A DNA stretch of 64,000 bases from Amycolatopsis jiangsuensis (lineage in GTDB: Bacteria; Actinomycetota; Actinomycetes; Mycobacteriales; Pseudonocardiaceae): the NCBI RefSeq assembly GCF_014204865.1, contig NZ_JACHMG010000001.1:4676501-4740500 (forward strand). Direction: 5' to 3'. Below are positions 1 through 8,352 of this stretch, in pieces (the stretch's first letter is position 1; every line of letters begins with the position of its first letter). Both the position numbers and the translations under genes were made by a program. The notes beneath the pieces are model-generated. The model did not search any database. It worked only from the letters and a program-made list of their open reading frames with translations, and was not told where the DNA came from.

Positions 1-592
1 ACCATCCGGTCGACGCCGCGCTGGCACGGGCGCTTGAGCTTTGTGCGGATCACGGCGGTGTGCCGTCGAAGCGTTCCGACGGCACACCGGGTGGCGGCAC
101 GAAGCCGGGTCGCACGGACACGGCGGCGGATTGGCGATCATCGTTCCTGCGCATGCCGTATCAGCGCGACGTCCTCGCCGCGCGGTCGATGATCGTCGAG
201 ACGTTCGATACGGCGTACACCTGACGCGCTTTCCCCGCGCTGCACGCCGCCGTCGCCGAGGCCGCCAGATTCGCGCTCGATGCCGTCGGCGCGAAGGGGG
301 TGCTGACCTGTCGGTTCACCCACCTCTACCCGGACGGTCCGGCGCCGTACTTCGGCATCTACGCGGCTGGGCGTCGCGGGGACACCCTGCGGCAATGGGA
401 TGAGATCAAGGCTGTCGTTTCCGAGGCGCTGCAAGGGAAAGGCGGGACGATCACCCACCACGCCGTCGGCCGCGACCACCGCCCGTGGTACGACCGGCAA
501 CGTCCGGACCCGTTCGCCGCGGCGCTCGCGGCCGCGAAATCCGCCCTCGACCCGGCGGGCATCCTCAACCCGGCGTCCTGCTCCCCGGCTGA
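1..592 (+). pseudogene. FAD-linked oxidase remnant (alkyldihydroxyacetonephosphate synthase-like, C-terminal part)
   Basis: The frame starting at base 3 reads like the C-terminal half of an FAD-linked oxidase of the alkylglycerone-phosphate synthase type: LRMPYQRDVL, IVETFDTAYT, then GVLTCRFTHLYPDGPAPYF, the family-typical THHAVGRDHRPWY and LDPAGILNP. Two lesions break it. An in-frame TGA at 222-224 stands where the family has Trp (T-W-x-R-F). Near 572, one base appears lost, so that the expected NPGVLLPG-stop (stop at 590-592 in the other frame) is missed. The 5' part lies outside the window. It abuts the convergent response regulator at 608. Sequencing error cannot be excluded for either lesion, but two in 600 bp argue for decay. 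Confidence 0.7.
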
Positions 593-607
593 CACCCGCC
601 GACATCG

Positions 608-1291
608 TCAACTACCGGGCACCACCAGGCCCGCCTCGTAGGCGGCGACGACCAGTTGCGCGCGATCCCGCGCGGCCAGTTTCGCCAGCAGATGACCGAT
701 GTGGGTCTTCACGGTGCCAAGCGTGATGTAGAGGTTTCGGGAGATCTCGGTATTGGACAGGCCGCGCGCGACCAATATGAGGACCTCCCGTTCGCGTTCG
801 GTGACGCCGACGGAATCGGACAGGGCGGGGTCGGCGAGCCCTTGCCGCGCGAAGGTGGCGATGAGGCGGCGCGTGATCCGCGGCGCCAGCAGCGCATCGC
901 CCCCGGCGATCACGCGGATCCCGGCGAGGAGGTCGGCGGCCGTCGCGTCCTTGACCTGAAACCCGCTGGCCCCGGCCCGGAGCGCGGCGTAGACGTACTC
1001 GTCGAGGTCGAACGTGGTGAGGATGAGGACGCGCACGGCCGGCGTCTCGGCGTCCGCGCAGATCCGCCGAGTGGCCTCGATCCCGTCCATCTCCGGCATC
1101 CGGACGTCCATCAGCACCACATCGGGCCGCAGGCGGCGGGCTTGCCGGACGGCGTCGGTTCCGGTTCCGGCCTCGCCCACCGGGCGGAAACCAGGTTCGG
1201 CCTCCAGCAACGCACGGAAGCTCTCGCGGATGAGCGCGTGATCGTCGGCGAGCAGCACGCGGATCTCGGCGTCGGTGTCGGGGCTCGTCAC
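608..1291 (-). CDS. NarL/LuxR-family two-component response regulator
   Basis: A 227-residue cytoplasmic response regulator. The receiver domain (about 11-125) has the acidic pair D16/D17, phospho-acceptor D62 in VVLMDVRMP, T92/T93 and K114 in GFQVKDA. A LuxR-type helix-turn-helix follows at about 160-220 (VTEREREVLILVARGLSNTE, VKTHIGHLLAKL). The GTG start overlaps the stop of the upstream kinase gene by 4 nt (GTGA), so kinase and regulator are translationally coupled. By family, phosphorylation by the cognate kinase promotes dimerisation and DNA binding; target genes are not apparent. The nearest candidate is the membrane protein transcribed divergently from 2610. Confidence 0.93.
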   Translation of the reverse strand: MTSPDTDAEIRVLLADDHALIRESFRALLEAEPGFRPVGEAGTGTDAVRQARRLRPDVVLMDVRMPEMDGIEATRRICADAETPAVRVLILTTFDLDEYVYAALRAGASGFQVKDATAADLLAGIRVIAGGDALLAPRITRRLIATFARQGLADPALSDSVGVTEREREVLILVARGLSNTEISRNLYITLGTVKTHIGHLLAKLAARDRAQLVVAAYEAGLVVPGS

Positions 1292-2499
1292 GGTGCGGCA
1301 TCCGAATCAATGTGGGGAATCACGGCGGCTACCTGGAATCCGCGGGCACGGGGACCGACGGCGAGCGTGCCGCCGTAGGTCGCGATCCGTTCCCGCATCC
1401 CGATCAGACCGTACCCGCCGCCGGGGCGCCCGCGCGGGATCCGGCGCCCCGGGCCGTCATCGACGACGTCGACGTACACCGCCGCCTCGGCGTCCCGCAC
1501 GACGATCCGGCACTGCGTGGCGTCGGCGTGCTTGACGACGTTGGTCAGCGCCTCCTGCACCACGCGGTACACGGCGAGATCGACGCCCGCCGAGAGCTCG
1601 TCGACGCCGCCGCTGTCCAGGTCGATCGCCAATCCCGGCACGCGGAGCCGGTCCACCAGCGCGGGCAGGTCGGCGACGCCCGGCAGCGGCCCCCGTTCCG
1701 CGTCAGCCGCCGCGTCCGGGGCCGGTCGTAGCACCCCGAGCAGCTGGCGGATCTCGCCGATCGCGGCACGACTGGACCTTTCGATCGAGTTCAGCGCCGC
1801 CTTCGCGTGGTCGGGCCGTTCGTCGGCGAGGCGCCCGGCAACGCTCGCCTCGACGGCGATCACGCTCATGCTGTGCCCGACGATGTCGTGCAGCTCGCGG
1901 GCGACGCGCAGCCGTTCGTCGGCCACCGCTTCCCGCACCGAACGGCGCGCGAACTCGGCCTTCGCCAGGCGCCGCGACCGCACCACCCACCCGGCGGCCC
2001 AGGCCGCACCGAGCTGCGCGAGGACGACGCCGAGCTCCACCTGCCACCACAACGGCACCTCGCTGCGGCCGACGTCCCGATCCGCGGGCCGATGGATCCC
2101 GTAGAACGCCGGGATCGTCGTGGCCGCGACAACGAGATCGAGAACCAGCACCGACACGGCGACGGCCAGCCGGTCGACCCGGTCGGTCACGGTGTAGGAC
2201 GCGACGGCGACCGGAACGAAGATCACCCATACCGCCCCGGCGCCGACGACCCCCGTCAACGTCGCCACCACGGCGATCAGCAATACCCACGCCAGCACGG
2301 GCACGCACCATCGACGGCGCAGTAGCAACGGCGCGCCCGCGGCCACCCCTACCAGCCAGGCACCCCAGAGCGGTCCCGAATACGCGGGCCCCGGCGGGTC
2401 CAGCGAGGTGTACACGGCGAGGAGGGTCGCCGCCGTAGCGATCACGACGTCGAGGAGAACCCGGCCTCGCTCGGCCTGCGGATCGTCGAATCGGCGCAC
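1288..2499 (-). CDS. Two-component sensor histidine kinase (HisKA_3 type)
   Basis: A 403-residue membrane kinase. The N-terminal half carries about five hydrophobic segments between residues 15 and 175 with no large extracellular loop. A cytoplasmic HisKA_3 dimerisation/phospho-acceptor box follows (RELHDIVGHSMSVIAVEA, H204), then a HATPase domain with an N-box (EALTNVVKHA) and G-box (DDGPG, GYGLIGMRERI). This is the usual partner architecture for NarL regulators, and the regulator gene overlaps by 4 nt. The GTG start at 2499 has only a weak ribosome-binding site. The minimal sensor suggests a membrane-associated or envelope-stress signal, as in DesK/LiaS-like kinases; that is inference. Confidence 0.92.
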   Translation of the reverse strand: MRRFDDPQAERGRVLLDVVIATAATLLAVYTSLDPPGPAYSGPLWGAWLVGVAAGAPLLLRRRWCVPVLAWVLLIAVVATLTGVVGAGAVWVIFVPVAVASYTVTDRVDRLAVAVSVLVLDLVVAATTIPAFYGIHRPADRDVGRSEVPLWWQVELGVVLAQLGAAWAAGWVVRSRRLAKAEFARRSVREAVADERLRVARELHDIVGHSMSVIAVEASVAGRLADERPDHAKAALNSIERSSRAAIGEIRQLLGVLRPAPDAAADAERGPLPGVADLPALVDRLRVPGLAIDLDSGGVDELSAGVDLAVYRVVQEALTNVVKHADATQCRIVVRDAEAAVYVDVVDDGPGRRIPRGRPGGGYGLIGMRERIATYGGTLAVGPRARGFQVAAVIPHIDSDAAP

Positions 2500-2609
2500 T
2501 CCGTCATGCTAGCGCCGGGCGTGCGGCGGCGCGTCCGACCAGGGTCGGAGATGCGAGTTCGGACCTCGGTCCGACGCGCGCGCCATCGGCGGGTGGAACG
2601 GTTTCCCGC

Positions 2610-3581
2610 ATGACATCCGGCGGCCCGTTGGGGCGGCACAGTTCCGATCTTCGCGCGGTGGCGGTATTCGCCGTCGCCATCGTCCTCGGCGGCACGGTCG
2701 GGTTCGCCGTCGCGGACCTGTCCGGGTTCGGCGACATACGGTGGCTCGGCTCGGAGACCTCCGCCCATACGACGACGGTGGGCGCGCTGGTGGCGGGGGT
2801 CCTCGCCGGGCGACTCGTCCTCGGCGGCACCGGCACGGCGTTCACGGTGTCCGCGCCCGAGCCACTACGCGGATGGCCGGGCACCCGGTTCGGCGCGGGT
2901 GCGCTCGTCGCAGCGCCGTTGTTGTTGCTCGCCGGCGAGATCCTGCGATCGGGACACCACTACTTCTTTCCGGCGCAGCTCGCGGCCATGGTCGGTTCAC
3001 GCGGAACGATGCTGACGTCGTACGCCCTGTACACGGCGGGACTGGTGTTGCTGCTACCCGCGTTTCTCGCACTGGCCGGGCAGATCCGGGAACGGCGACC
3101 GGGCTTGGCGTTCTGGGCGGCGACCCTCGCCGTCATCGGCGGCACGGTGCGGATCTTCCAGGAGGGCATCAATTTCCTTGCGCTGCAACTGGTCGACGCA
3201 CAGGGGTTGGACGTAGCCACGACGGCCGTTGGTGACACCTACGGTGCGTGGTACGTGCTGGCACCCCTCAACGGCGCCACCTACATCGCGTGGCCACTGC
3301 TGGCAATCGGCGCATACCGGGCGGATGTACTGGGCTGGGTTCCGGCACTGGGTGTGGCGTTCATGAGCACCCACTACAGCGGCGTACTCAAGGGCAGCGA
3401 CGTCAACACTCTGACCGGCGCCGTGCTGCTCGCCGCGGTGTTCGTACCACTCGGCTTCACCCTGTGGCGCCGAGCAGAACCGCTGTCCCGCAAAGGATTC
3501 TGGAGTTCGGTCGCAGCGTTGGGACTGCTCGCCGCACTGTATCTCGCCGCCGTGCTGTCAGACTTCGCCCCAATCGGCTGA
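2610..3581 (+). CDS. Polytopic membrane protein of unknown function
   Basis: A 323-residue protein with roughly seven or eight hydrophobic helices (for example around 18-36, 52-72, 97-115, 130-150, 163-182, 218-235, 270-290 and 298-318) and no recognised catalytic motif. The third helix region ends in a GHHYFFPAQL stretch, possibly a loop with polar or metal-binding side chains. I do not recognise the family. It is transcribed divergently from the kinase/regulator pair across 110 bp, which makes it the natural candidate target of that two-component system. The ATG at 2610 lacks a strong ribosome-binding site, and a start at a downstream GTG is possible. Confidence 0.75.
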   Translation: MTSGGPLGRHSSDLRAVAVFAVAIVLGGTVGFAVADLSGFGDIRWLGSETSAHTTTVGALVAGVLAGRLVLGGTGTAFTVSAPEPLRGWPGTRFGAGALVAAPLLLLAGEILRSGHHYFFPAQLAAMVGSRGTMLTSYALYTAGLVLLLPAFLALAGQIRERRPGLAFWAATLAVIGGTVRIFQEGINFLALQLVDAQGLDVATTAVGDTYGAWYVLAPLNGATYIAWPLLAIGAYRADVLGWVPALGVAFMSTHYSGVLKGSDVNTLTGAVLLAAVFVPLGFTLWRRAEPLSRKGFWSSVAALGLLAALYLAAVLSDFAPIG

Positions 3582-3748
3582 CGTTTTCCCTTGCAGGTTC
3601 GGGGTTTCGGGGCGCGGCACCGTAGTTCTCCGGCCGTTCCATTCCGCTACTCGCCGGGTAGCGTGTGCGCCCGATGCCACCCCTCATCGTCAGTACGGCC
3701 GAATCTTCGATACACGCGGAGGTTCGGGCACGACCTCATCGGCAAACG

Positions 3749-4071
3749 TCACCCACCGACGGCGACACTTTCCCGCGTCGACGCGGGTTTCACAATCGCG
3801 CAAACGACGGCGACAGCCAGCCAAACGGTGCCCGGCAACGGAATGGCGGCCGGGCCGTAGTTGACGACAAGGTATCCACCCAGGGCCGCGCCGACGGCGC
3901 TGCCGCCGTACAAGCCGCTGATGCCCAACGACATCGCCAACATCGGCTGATCCCCGGCGACGCTCATGATCCCGGCCTGAATGACGGGGCTCAGCGCCCA
4001 AGCGAAGATCGCCCACGCCGCGACGAAAACGTACAGCCCTGGCCACGCCACAGGTCGACTTCGGCAGCCGG
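3749..4071 (-). pseudogene. MFS transporter remnant (C-terminal fragment)
   Basis: This frame encodes about 100 residues resembling the last three or four helices of a DHA1/arabinose-efflux-type MFS transporter: VFVAAWAIFAWALSPVIQA, a short basic-free loop, then SLGISGLYGGSAVGAALGGY and a final hydrophobic helix. A full MFS protein has about 400 residues, so three quarters are missing. No proper start codon exists: the only in-frame start, a TTG at 4075, overlaps the stop of the ANTAR gene upstream. The fragment sits directly behind that gene. It is most likely a deletion remnant rather than a functional small membrane protein. Confidence 0.6.
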
Positions 4072-4845
4072 TCAACGGCCGGTGCGGGGTGCGGGCGCCG
4101 GTGATTCGTGGATGGTCAGCAGCAGGTGGTCGAAGCGGGAGCGTTGATGCTTACCGCTGCCGCCGACGGTGGGGAGCGCGGTGACGAGGTTCTCTGCCAG
4201 CTGGCGGATCTTGGTGTTGGTCTCCTGCGAACGCCAGCGCAATATGGCGAAGGCTTGGTCGGCGCTGATGCCGTACACCGACATGAGGACGCCTTTTGCC
4301 TGTTCGATGGCGGCGCGCGCGTCGACGACGTCGGGTACGGCCTCGTCGAGAACGTGTTGGCGATCCTCGTCGATCAGGTCGCCGTCGAGATCGATGTAGT
4401 AGCCGGTGGTGCCGATGACGGTGCCCGCGCCGTCGAAGAGACGATCGGCGACGACCAGAACATGATGCTCGGCACCGCCGGTGCCGATGATCCGATGGCG
4501 CCTGCAGAGCGCGTTGCTACCGCATACCGCTTCGTCGAGCGTCCACGCGACCATATCGCGGTCCTCGGGGTGTTTGTGCGTCAACAACAGCTCGGTGGTC
4601 GGCTCGACTGCGCCGGGCTCATAGCCGTGCAACCGCGCCACCTCGTCGGACCACGCCCACCACTGGTCTGCGAAACAGAACCGAAAATCGCCGATCGACC
4701 GCGGACGCCGGCCGTCATGATGCCCCGCTGTGCGGGCATGGGGGCCCGAGGGAGAAGCAGCGTCGGTCACGACCCCATCGTGCCCGCACATCGTGTCGTG
4801 TCCAGCTGGCGACGCGAATCGGTTGGCACCCCACCGGGGGCGCAT
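4072..4845 (-). CDS. PAS-ANTAR domain transcription antitermination regulator
   Basis: A 257-residue protein with a PAS-like fold at about 60-155 (RFCFADQWWAWSDEVARLHG, HPEDRDMV, then RHRIIGTGGAEHHVLVVADR) and a C-terminal ANTAR RNA-binding domain at about 175-235 (AIEQAKGVLMSVYGISADQA, AFAILRWRSQETNTKIRQLA). ANTAR proteins bind paired hairpins in nascent RNA to prevent termination; PAS-ANTAR proteins are common in actinomycetes as putative redox or ligand sensors. The start is uncertain: ATG 4845 is the longest, while ATG 4791 and GTG 4770 remove a low-complexity leader unlikely to be folded. No ANTAR hairpin target was identified nearby. Confidence 0.88.
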   Translation of the reverse strand: MRPRWGANRFASPAGHDTMCGHDGVVTDAASPSGPHARTAGHHDGRRPRSIGDFRFCFADQWWAWSDEVARLHGYEPGAVEPTTELLLTHKHPEDRDMVAWTLDEAVCGSNALCRRHRIIGTGGAEHHVLVVADRLFDGAGTVIGTTGYYIDLDGDLIDEDRQHVLDEAVPDVVDARAAIEQAKGVLMSVYGISADQAFAILRWRSQETNTKIRQLAENLVTALPTVGGSGKHQRSRFDHLLLTIHESPAPAPRTGR

Positions 4846-4871
4846 CCCGCCGCGCTGCGTGGCCCGAACCG

Positions 4872-5190
4872 TCAGTCGTCGGTCATCTCCTGGAACGCCT
4901 TGGCCGCGGGCATCAGCAGCGCGCCCAACCCCACGCCGTGTGGCACCGAGTGCGCGGGGGCGTCCTCGACCATCCGGCGGACCGCCTCCGCGTCCTCGCG
5001 CCCGGTATCGACGGCGGCCCTGATCCGGGATGGGTCCGCACCGGACGTGACCCGTAATTCGAGCACCATCGCAGTCGCCTCAACCAGGCCCCGCGAGGCA
5101 GGCGCGTGCCCGCGCGTCCGGATAGCGGTACGCATCGCTTTCGTAGCTGGTCGTGTGGACGGCCTCGGCGAGCTGCCCGACGTCCCGGAC
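4872..5190 (-). pseudogene. Frameshifted remnant of a small gene of unknown function
   Basis: Two adjacent frames both show coding-type third-position G/C bias. From about 5190 to 5090 the frame reads VRDVGQLAEAVHTTSYESDA followed by YRYPDARARA. From about 5090 to 4872 a different frame reads VEATAMVLELRVTSGADPSR and ends AAKAFQEMTDD-stop. Joining them needs one frameshift near 5090. The 5' side has an in-frame stop at 5191-5193 and no start codon. I do not recognise the family. The reading is based on codon bias and residue composition only. Confidence 0.35.
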
Positions 5191-5346
5191 CTACCACGAC
5201 CCCACCGGGGGAAGAAGACCTCGGCAACATCGACACCCTCCAGCATCACAACACTGATTACGAAATTGCTGCGGAATGGGGCCACGTTCGGATTTGGTCG
5301 GCAGCAGCACCGCAACTCACTTTGACGCCCGAGGCTGGGTAGTTCG

Positions 5347-6153
5347 CTAGCCAAGTTCGACCGCGTGACCGGCGATCTCGGCGAGTCGGACACCCAGGTC
5401 TTTCCGCGCGGACACCCCAATGCTTGAGAAGTCCCACTCTGTTTCGCGAATGCCGTTGGGGTACTTTCTTGTCCATCCCTGAGGAGTGCCCACCGGGCTA
5501 CTGGTCGTGATGGCACAAATGACCTCACCGGTGGCAACGCGCAGGAGCAAGGATTCCAGATCGACATGCTGGTGCGCGGAACCGTTCATCTTGTCCTCGG
5601 GATGGCGGTCGGGGGCGTCATTGAGTTCGCGGGTGACGACCAGGTAGTCCACGTTGAGGGCGGTGTCGACCGCTTGGGGGTAGCGGTCGCCGGCGTTGGC
5701 GTCAAGGTTCACGTCAGGCGCAGGGCCGGTAAGACGCAGAACCTCACGAAGGCTCGAGTCCGGCGGACCGACCGCGAGGTCGAAATTCCCGCGCCGGTAT
5801 GTAGGTTGAGGCGCCTTCGCATAGCCGCTAGGCGGGGCTGTCTCCGGATGCCGTAGATGGGTCTCCATCATGAACGCAGTGTTGTTCTCCTCGGTCTGGG
5901 GAGTTTCCCTGACACCGAAGAACCGGAGATCAGGCAGGTGACGGCAGGTCGACGATGTGGCTCGAGGTGGCGGCAGGGTGTCCGCGATGTGCGTCAACTC
6001 CTGCTTGATCGCCTGGATTCGGTCGGCGTGGTCGGCGAGGACATCGCGATAGGTGACCGGTTGTAGCGACTTCACGATCCACACCGCCAGAATGGCCACT
6101 ACGCCGAGAACGGCTAATCGCATCCATCTTCTCGCTGCGGTGGCCACACCCAA
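5347..6153 (-). CDS. Membrane-anchored protein of unknown function
   Basis: A 268-residue protein with a single N-terminal hydrophobic helix (about 12-28, LAVLGVVAILAVWIVKSL) preceded by Arg residues, predicting an N-in, C-out topology. The outside part begins with a short predicted helix (about 35-60), has a low-complexity proline-rich linker, and a folded-looking C-terminal half containing VDYLVVTRELNDAP and LLLRVATGEVICAITT. There are only three cysteines and no recognised motif. Its base composition is slightly less GC-biased than its neighbours. It stands alone, and I cannot assign a role. Confidence 0.7.
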   Translation of the reverse strand: MGVATAARRWMRLAVLGVVAILAVWIVKSLQPVTYRDVLADHADRIQAIKQELTHIADTLPPPRATSSTCRHLPDLRFFGVRETPQTEENNTAFMMETHLRHPETAPPSGYAKAPQPTYRRGNFDLAVGPPDSSLREVLRLTGPAPDVNLDANAGDRYPQAVDTALNVDYLVVTRELNDAPDRHPEDKMNGSAHQHVDLESLLLRVATGEVICAITTSSPVGTPQGWTRKYPNGIRETEWDFSSIGVSARKDLGVRLAEIAGHAVELG

Positions 6154-6569
6154 CTATGGCAGCTTGGCCGGGCCAAAGCTACGGCGCCAAGCGCTGGCGA
6201 CCTCGATGCTTCCACCGACATGGCGAAACGCGAGACGCCACGAGCAACACCACCGGCGCGGTCTGGCCGACGTCTGATCCTGGTGATTTCCACCCCCTCC
6301 CTGCCCGCGTCGACCGGAACGACCGGCGCCTTCCATCAGGAGCGGCTCGCCAACATCCGCGAAACGAGCACACCTGCGGACCAGAGCGAATGGGCCCACA
6401 CCTGCATCGATCCTCGGCATCGCGCCGCGATTGACGTTCGACGTCTCCATCGGTTGAGACCGGCACCGAATTCCGGCTGCGCACGACCACACGCCGCCGC
6501 ACCAGCTGACACCGAGCCGGCGGCCACCGCGAAGACCGCCGCCCTGGTGCGAGCCCGCTCGACCGGCGG
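6154..6569. other. Gene-free stretch
   Basis: These 416 bp lie between the start of the membrane-anchored protein gene and the end of the secreted-protein gene. Open frames on both strands here lack coding-type codon bias and recognisable motifs. I see no repeat, hairpin or RNA-gene signature. The promoter of the 6153 gene should lie at the left edge. Confidence 0.5.
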
Positions 6570-6980
6570 TCACCAGTCCTTGCAGGCCGTTCCCATGTTC
6601 TGGTTGTTTTCCACACGTTTGATCGAACCGCAGCTGCGGATTCCGGCTCCGTGGGAGTAGGTCGCGTTGATGCTGAACTTCTTGTAGCAGCCGTCGCCGG
6701 TGCTGCCTCCGCCGCAGATGAGGGTGCTGGACTTGGTCGGCGACGTCGTGGCGAAGTAGGTGAAACTGAACTGCGCCGGCCCTTGGAAGTTGCCGGCCTG
6801 CGAAGAGATCGCCACCGAGTCGACGTGGTATCCGCTGCCGAACACCACCATCTGCACCTCGCCGCCGAAGACCGCGAAGTCCTGCACCGTCATCACCCCG
6901 GCGTTCGCCGGTGCGGCCGTCATCGCCGACAGGGCCGCGGCAGCGGCAGCCACCCCGAACGCTTTGTTCATCTTGACCAT
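6570..6980 (-). CDS. Small secreted four-cysteine protein
   Basis: A 136-residue precursor with a classical Sec signal peptide: MVKMNKAFG, a hydrophobic Ala-rich core and a probable cleavage after ANA (about residue 27). The mature protein of about 109 residues has exactly four cysteines (C89, C98, C117, C133), suggesting two disulfides, and alternating hydrophobic/polar segments typical of a small beta-sandwich. It lacks a recognised catalytic motif. ATG 6980 was chosen because GGAGGG lies 4 nt upstream. A tandem 17-bp repeat lies immediately upstream. It could be an effector, inhibitor or spore-coat-like exoprotein; the function is unknown. Confidence 0.75.
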   Translation of the reverse strand: MVKMNKAFGVAAAAAALSAMTAAPANAGVMTVQDFAVFGGEVQMVVFGSGYHVDSVAISSQAGNFQGPAQFSFTYFATTSPTKSSTLICGGGSTGDGCYKKFSINATYSHGAGIRSCGSIKRVENNQNMGTACKDW

Positions 6981-6997
6981 GGTGCCCTCCGCTAGCC

Positions 6998-7033
6998 GTG
7001 GCGGTTCGCCTGAAATGTGGCGGTTCGCCTGAA
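6998..7033. repeat. Tandem 17-bp direct repeat upstream of the secreted-protein gene
   Basis: GTGGCGGTTCGCCTGAA occurs exactly twice, at 6998-7014 and 7017-7033 (period 19 bp). Each copy contains a partial dyad, GGCG-GTT-CGCC. The pair lies 8 bp beyond the ribosome-binding site of the gene starting at 6980 (minus strand), so it would fall in the leader or core promoter, a place for paired operator sites. The rest of the 310-bp gap (6981-7290) shows no gene on either strand. Confidence 0.55.
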
Positions 7034-7290
7034 GTGCCGTGATGCTCACACCGGCGAGCAGGCGCGGGCAAGCTCGGCCCGGGCTTTTCGTGCTGAGACG
7101 AAAGGTGGCGACGCCGGCAAGCGGAACGGCACAACGGTGGGCCGCCCGCCGGGTGACGCAGGCGAGCGTCTCGTCGAAGCTCGGTGCCCGGTACTTCACT
7201 ATCTTGCGAGAGCCAGAACGTCGATGATGGTGTAGGTCGACGGTGTCGACGCGATCTGGTCTCCCAGTCGCGGGAAGGAGCGACCCGGCC

Positions 7291-8250
7291 ATGCTCAAGA
7301 TCCACTTCACGGATGCGGACCTGGAGAGGGTGACCATCGCCGCTGACGCCGACCCGATGTGGGAGTTGCTCACGAGCAGCTACCGAATCCGGCGGCCGGA
7401 GGGCGAAGTGCTCTTCGGCCACTGGCGGCGGGAGTCTCGCTCCGCGGTCTCCGAAGCAGGTCGTCTGCTGATGTCGGCCGTACCTGCCTATGGCTACTGC
7501 CCCGACTTTCTCACTCCGGCCGGGACGCGCTCCATCGGTGATGGCGTCGCCGCCGTGCTCGCAACACCGGAGCGAGCTTTGACCGCCGACATTGCCGAGC
7601 TGGCCACCCAGGGGGCCCGAGTTCCGTCTTGGTTGCGACGCGTAGCCGACGGTGACGCGTGGCAACTTCGCCGGCTCGGCGTTGCCCTGCACGACTACTA
7701 TCAGCAATGCGTGGCTTCGACCTGGAGCCGGATCCGGCAGGTCGTGGCCCACGATCGACTGCGACTGCGGTCGAACCTGAGCCGCGGCGGACCCCAGCTG
7801 CTGCTGTCGACGTTGCACCCCGACATCACCTGGACACCTCCGGTGCTACGGGTACGTTTCCCGGTCGAGCAGGATCTGCACCTCAACGGCCGCGGTCTAC
7901 GGGTGATCCCCACCTTCTTCGGGCACGGCACGCCGACCACCTACAAGGATCCGGCCATGTCGCCGGTGCTGGTCCAGTCACTTCTTCACCAGCGCTTCGA
8001 CCACGACGCCGAGCCCGGGTCGTCGCTTGCTGCCCTGCTGGGCCGGACGCGGGCTCGCGTCCTGGTGAGGATCGCGATCTCGCAGTGCAACACCGGCAAA
8101 CTGGCCGAGCTGATCAACATCTCCCCCGCCACCGCCAGCCAGCACGCTTCGGTGCTGCGTGCGAGTGGACTGATCACCAGCTACCGCGCGGGGAAGGAAC
8201 AAGTCCACGAGGTCACCGAACTCGGGCTGAGCGTCATCCGGGCAGGCTAG
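7291..8250 (+). CDS. ArsR-like winged-helix transcriptional regulator with large N-terminal domain
   Basis: A 319-residue protein. The last 70 residues form a winged helix of ArsR type (LAELINISPATASQHASVLR, then a wing SYRAGKEQVHEVTELG). The first 240 residues form the partner domain seen in actinobacterial ArsR/DUF5937-like regulators, which typically begin with a LxIHFTxxDLxRV motif, here MLKIHFTDADLERVTIA; this fixes the start at ATG 7291 rather than the upstream GTG at 7243. Such proteins are presumed ligand-responsive repressors. It is divergent from the secreted-protein gene, whose upstream repeats are candidate operators. Confidence 0.85.
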   Translation: MLKIHFTDADLERVTIAADADPMWELLTSSYRIRRPEGEVLFGHWRRESRSAVSEAGRLLMSAVPAYGYCPDFLTPAGTRSIGDGVAAVLATPERALTADIAELATQGARVPSWLRRVADGDAWQLRRLGVALHDYYQQCVASTWSRIRQVVAHDRLRLRSNLSRGGPQLLLSTLHPDITWTPPVLRVRFPVEQDLHLNGRGLRVIPTFFGHGTPTTYKDPAMSPVLVQSLLHQRFDHDAEPGSSLAALLGRTRARVLVRIAISQCNTGKLAELINISPATASQHASVLRASGLITSYRAGKEQVHEVTELGLSVIRAG

Positions 8251-8287
8251 TGCTGTCCCCCGGATGGTTGTTCCGCCCAGCCCGGTG

Positions 8288-8309
8288 AGCGGCTCCCGCT
8301 GCGGGTTTT
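8288..8309 (+). terminator. Possible weak intrinsic terminator
   Basis: AGCGG-CTC-CCGCT (8288-8300) followed by GCGGGTTTT lies 38 bp after the stop of the ArsR-like gene. The stem is only 5 bp and the T run is 4 long. Confidence 0.3.
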
Positions 8310-8352
8310 CGAGAAAGCGCGCGCTTCACGCGCTGCTGGCAAGATCGGGCCT

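Noticed and set aside
6154..7818. A 554-codon minus-strand frame covering the secreted-protein region
   Set aside because: Low-complexity composition and wrong frame relative to the signal-peptide protein and the ArsR-like gene.
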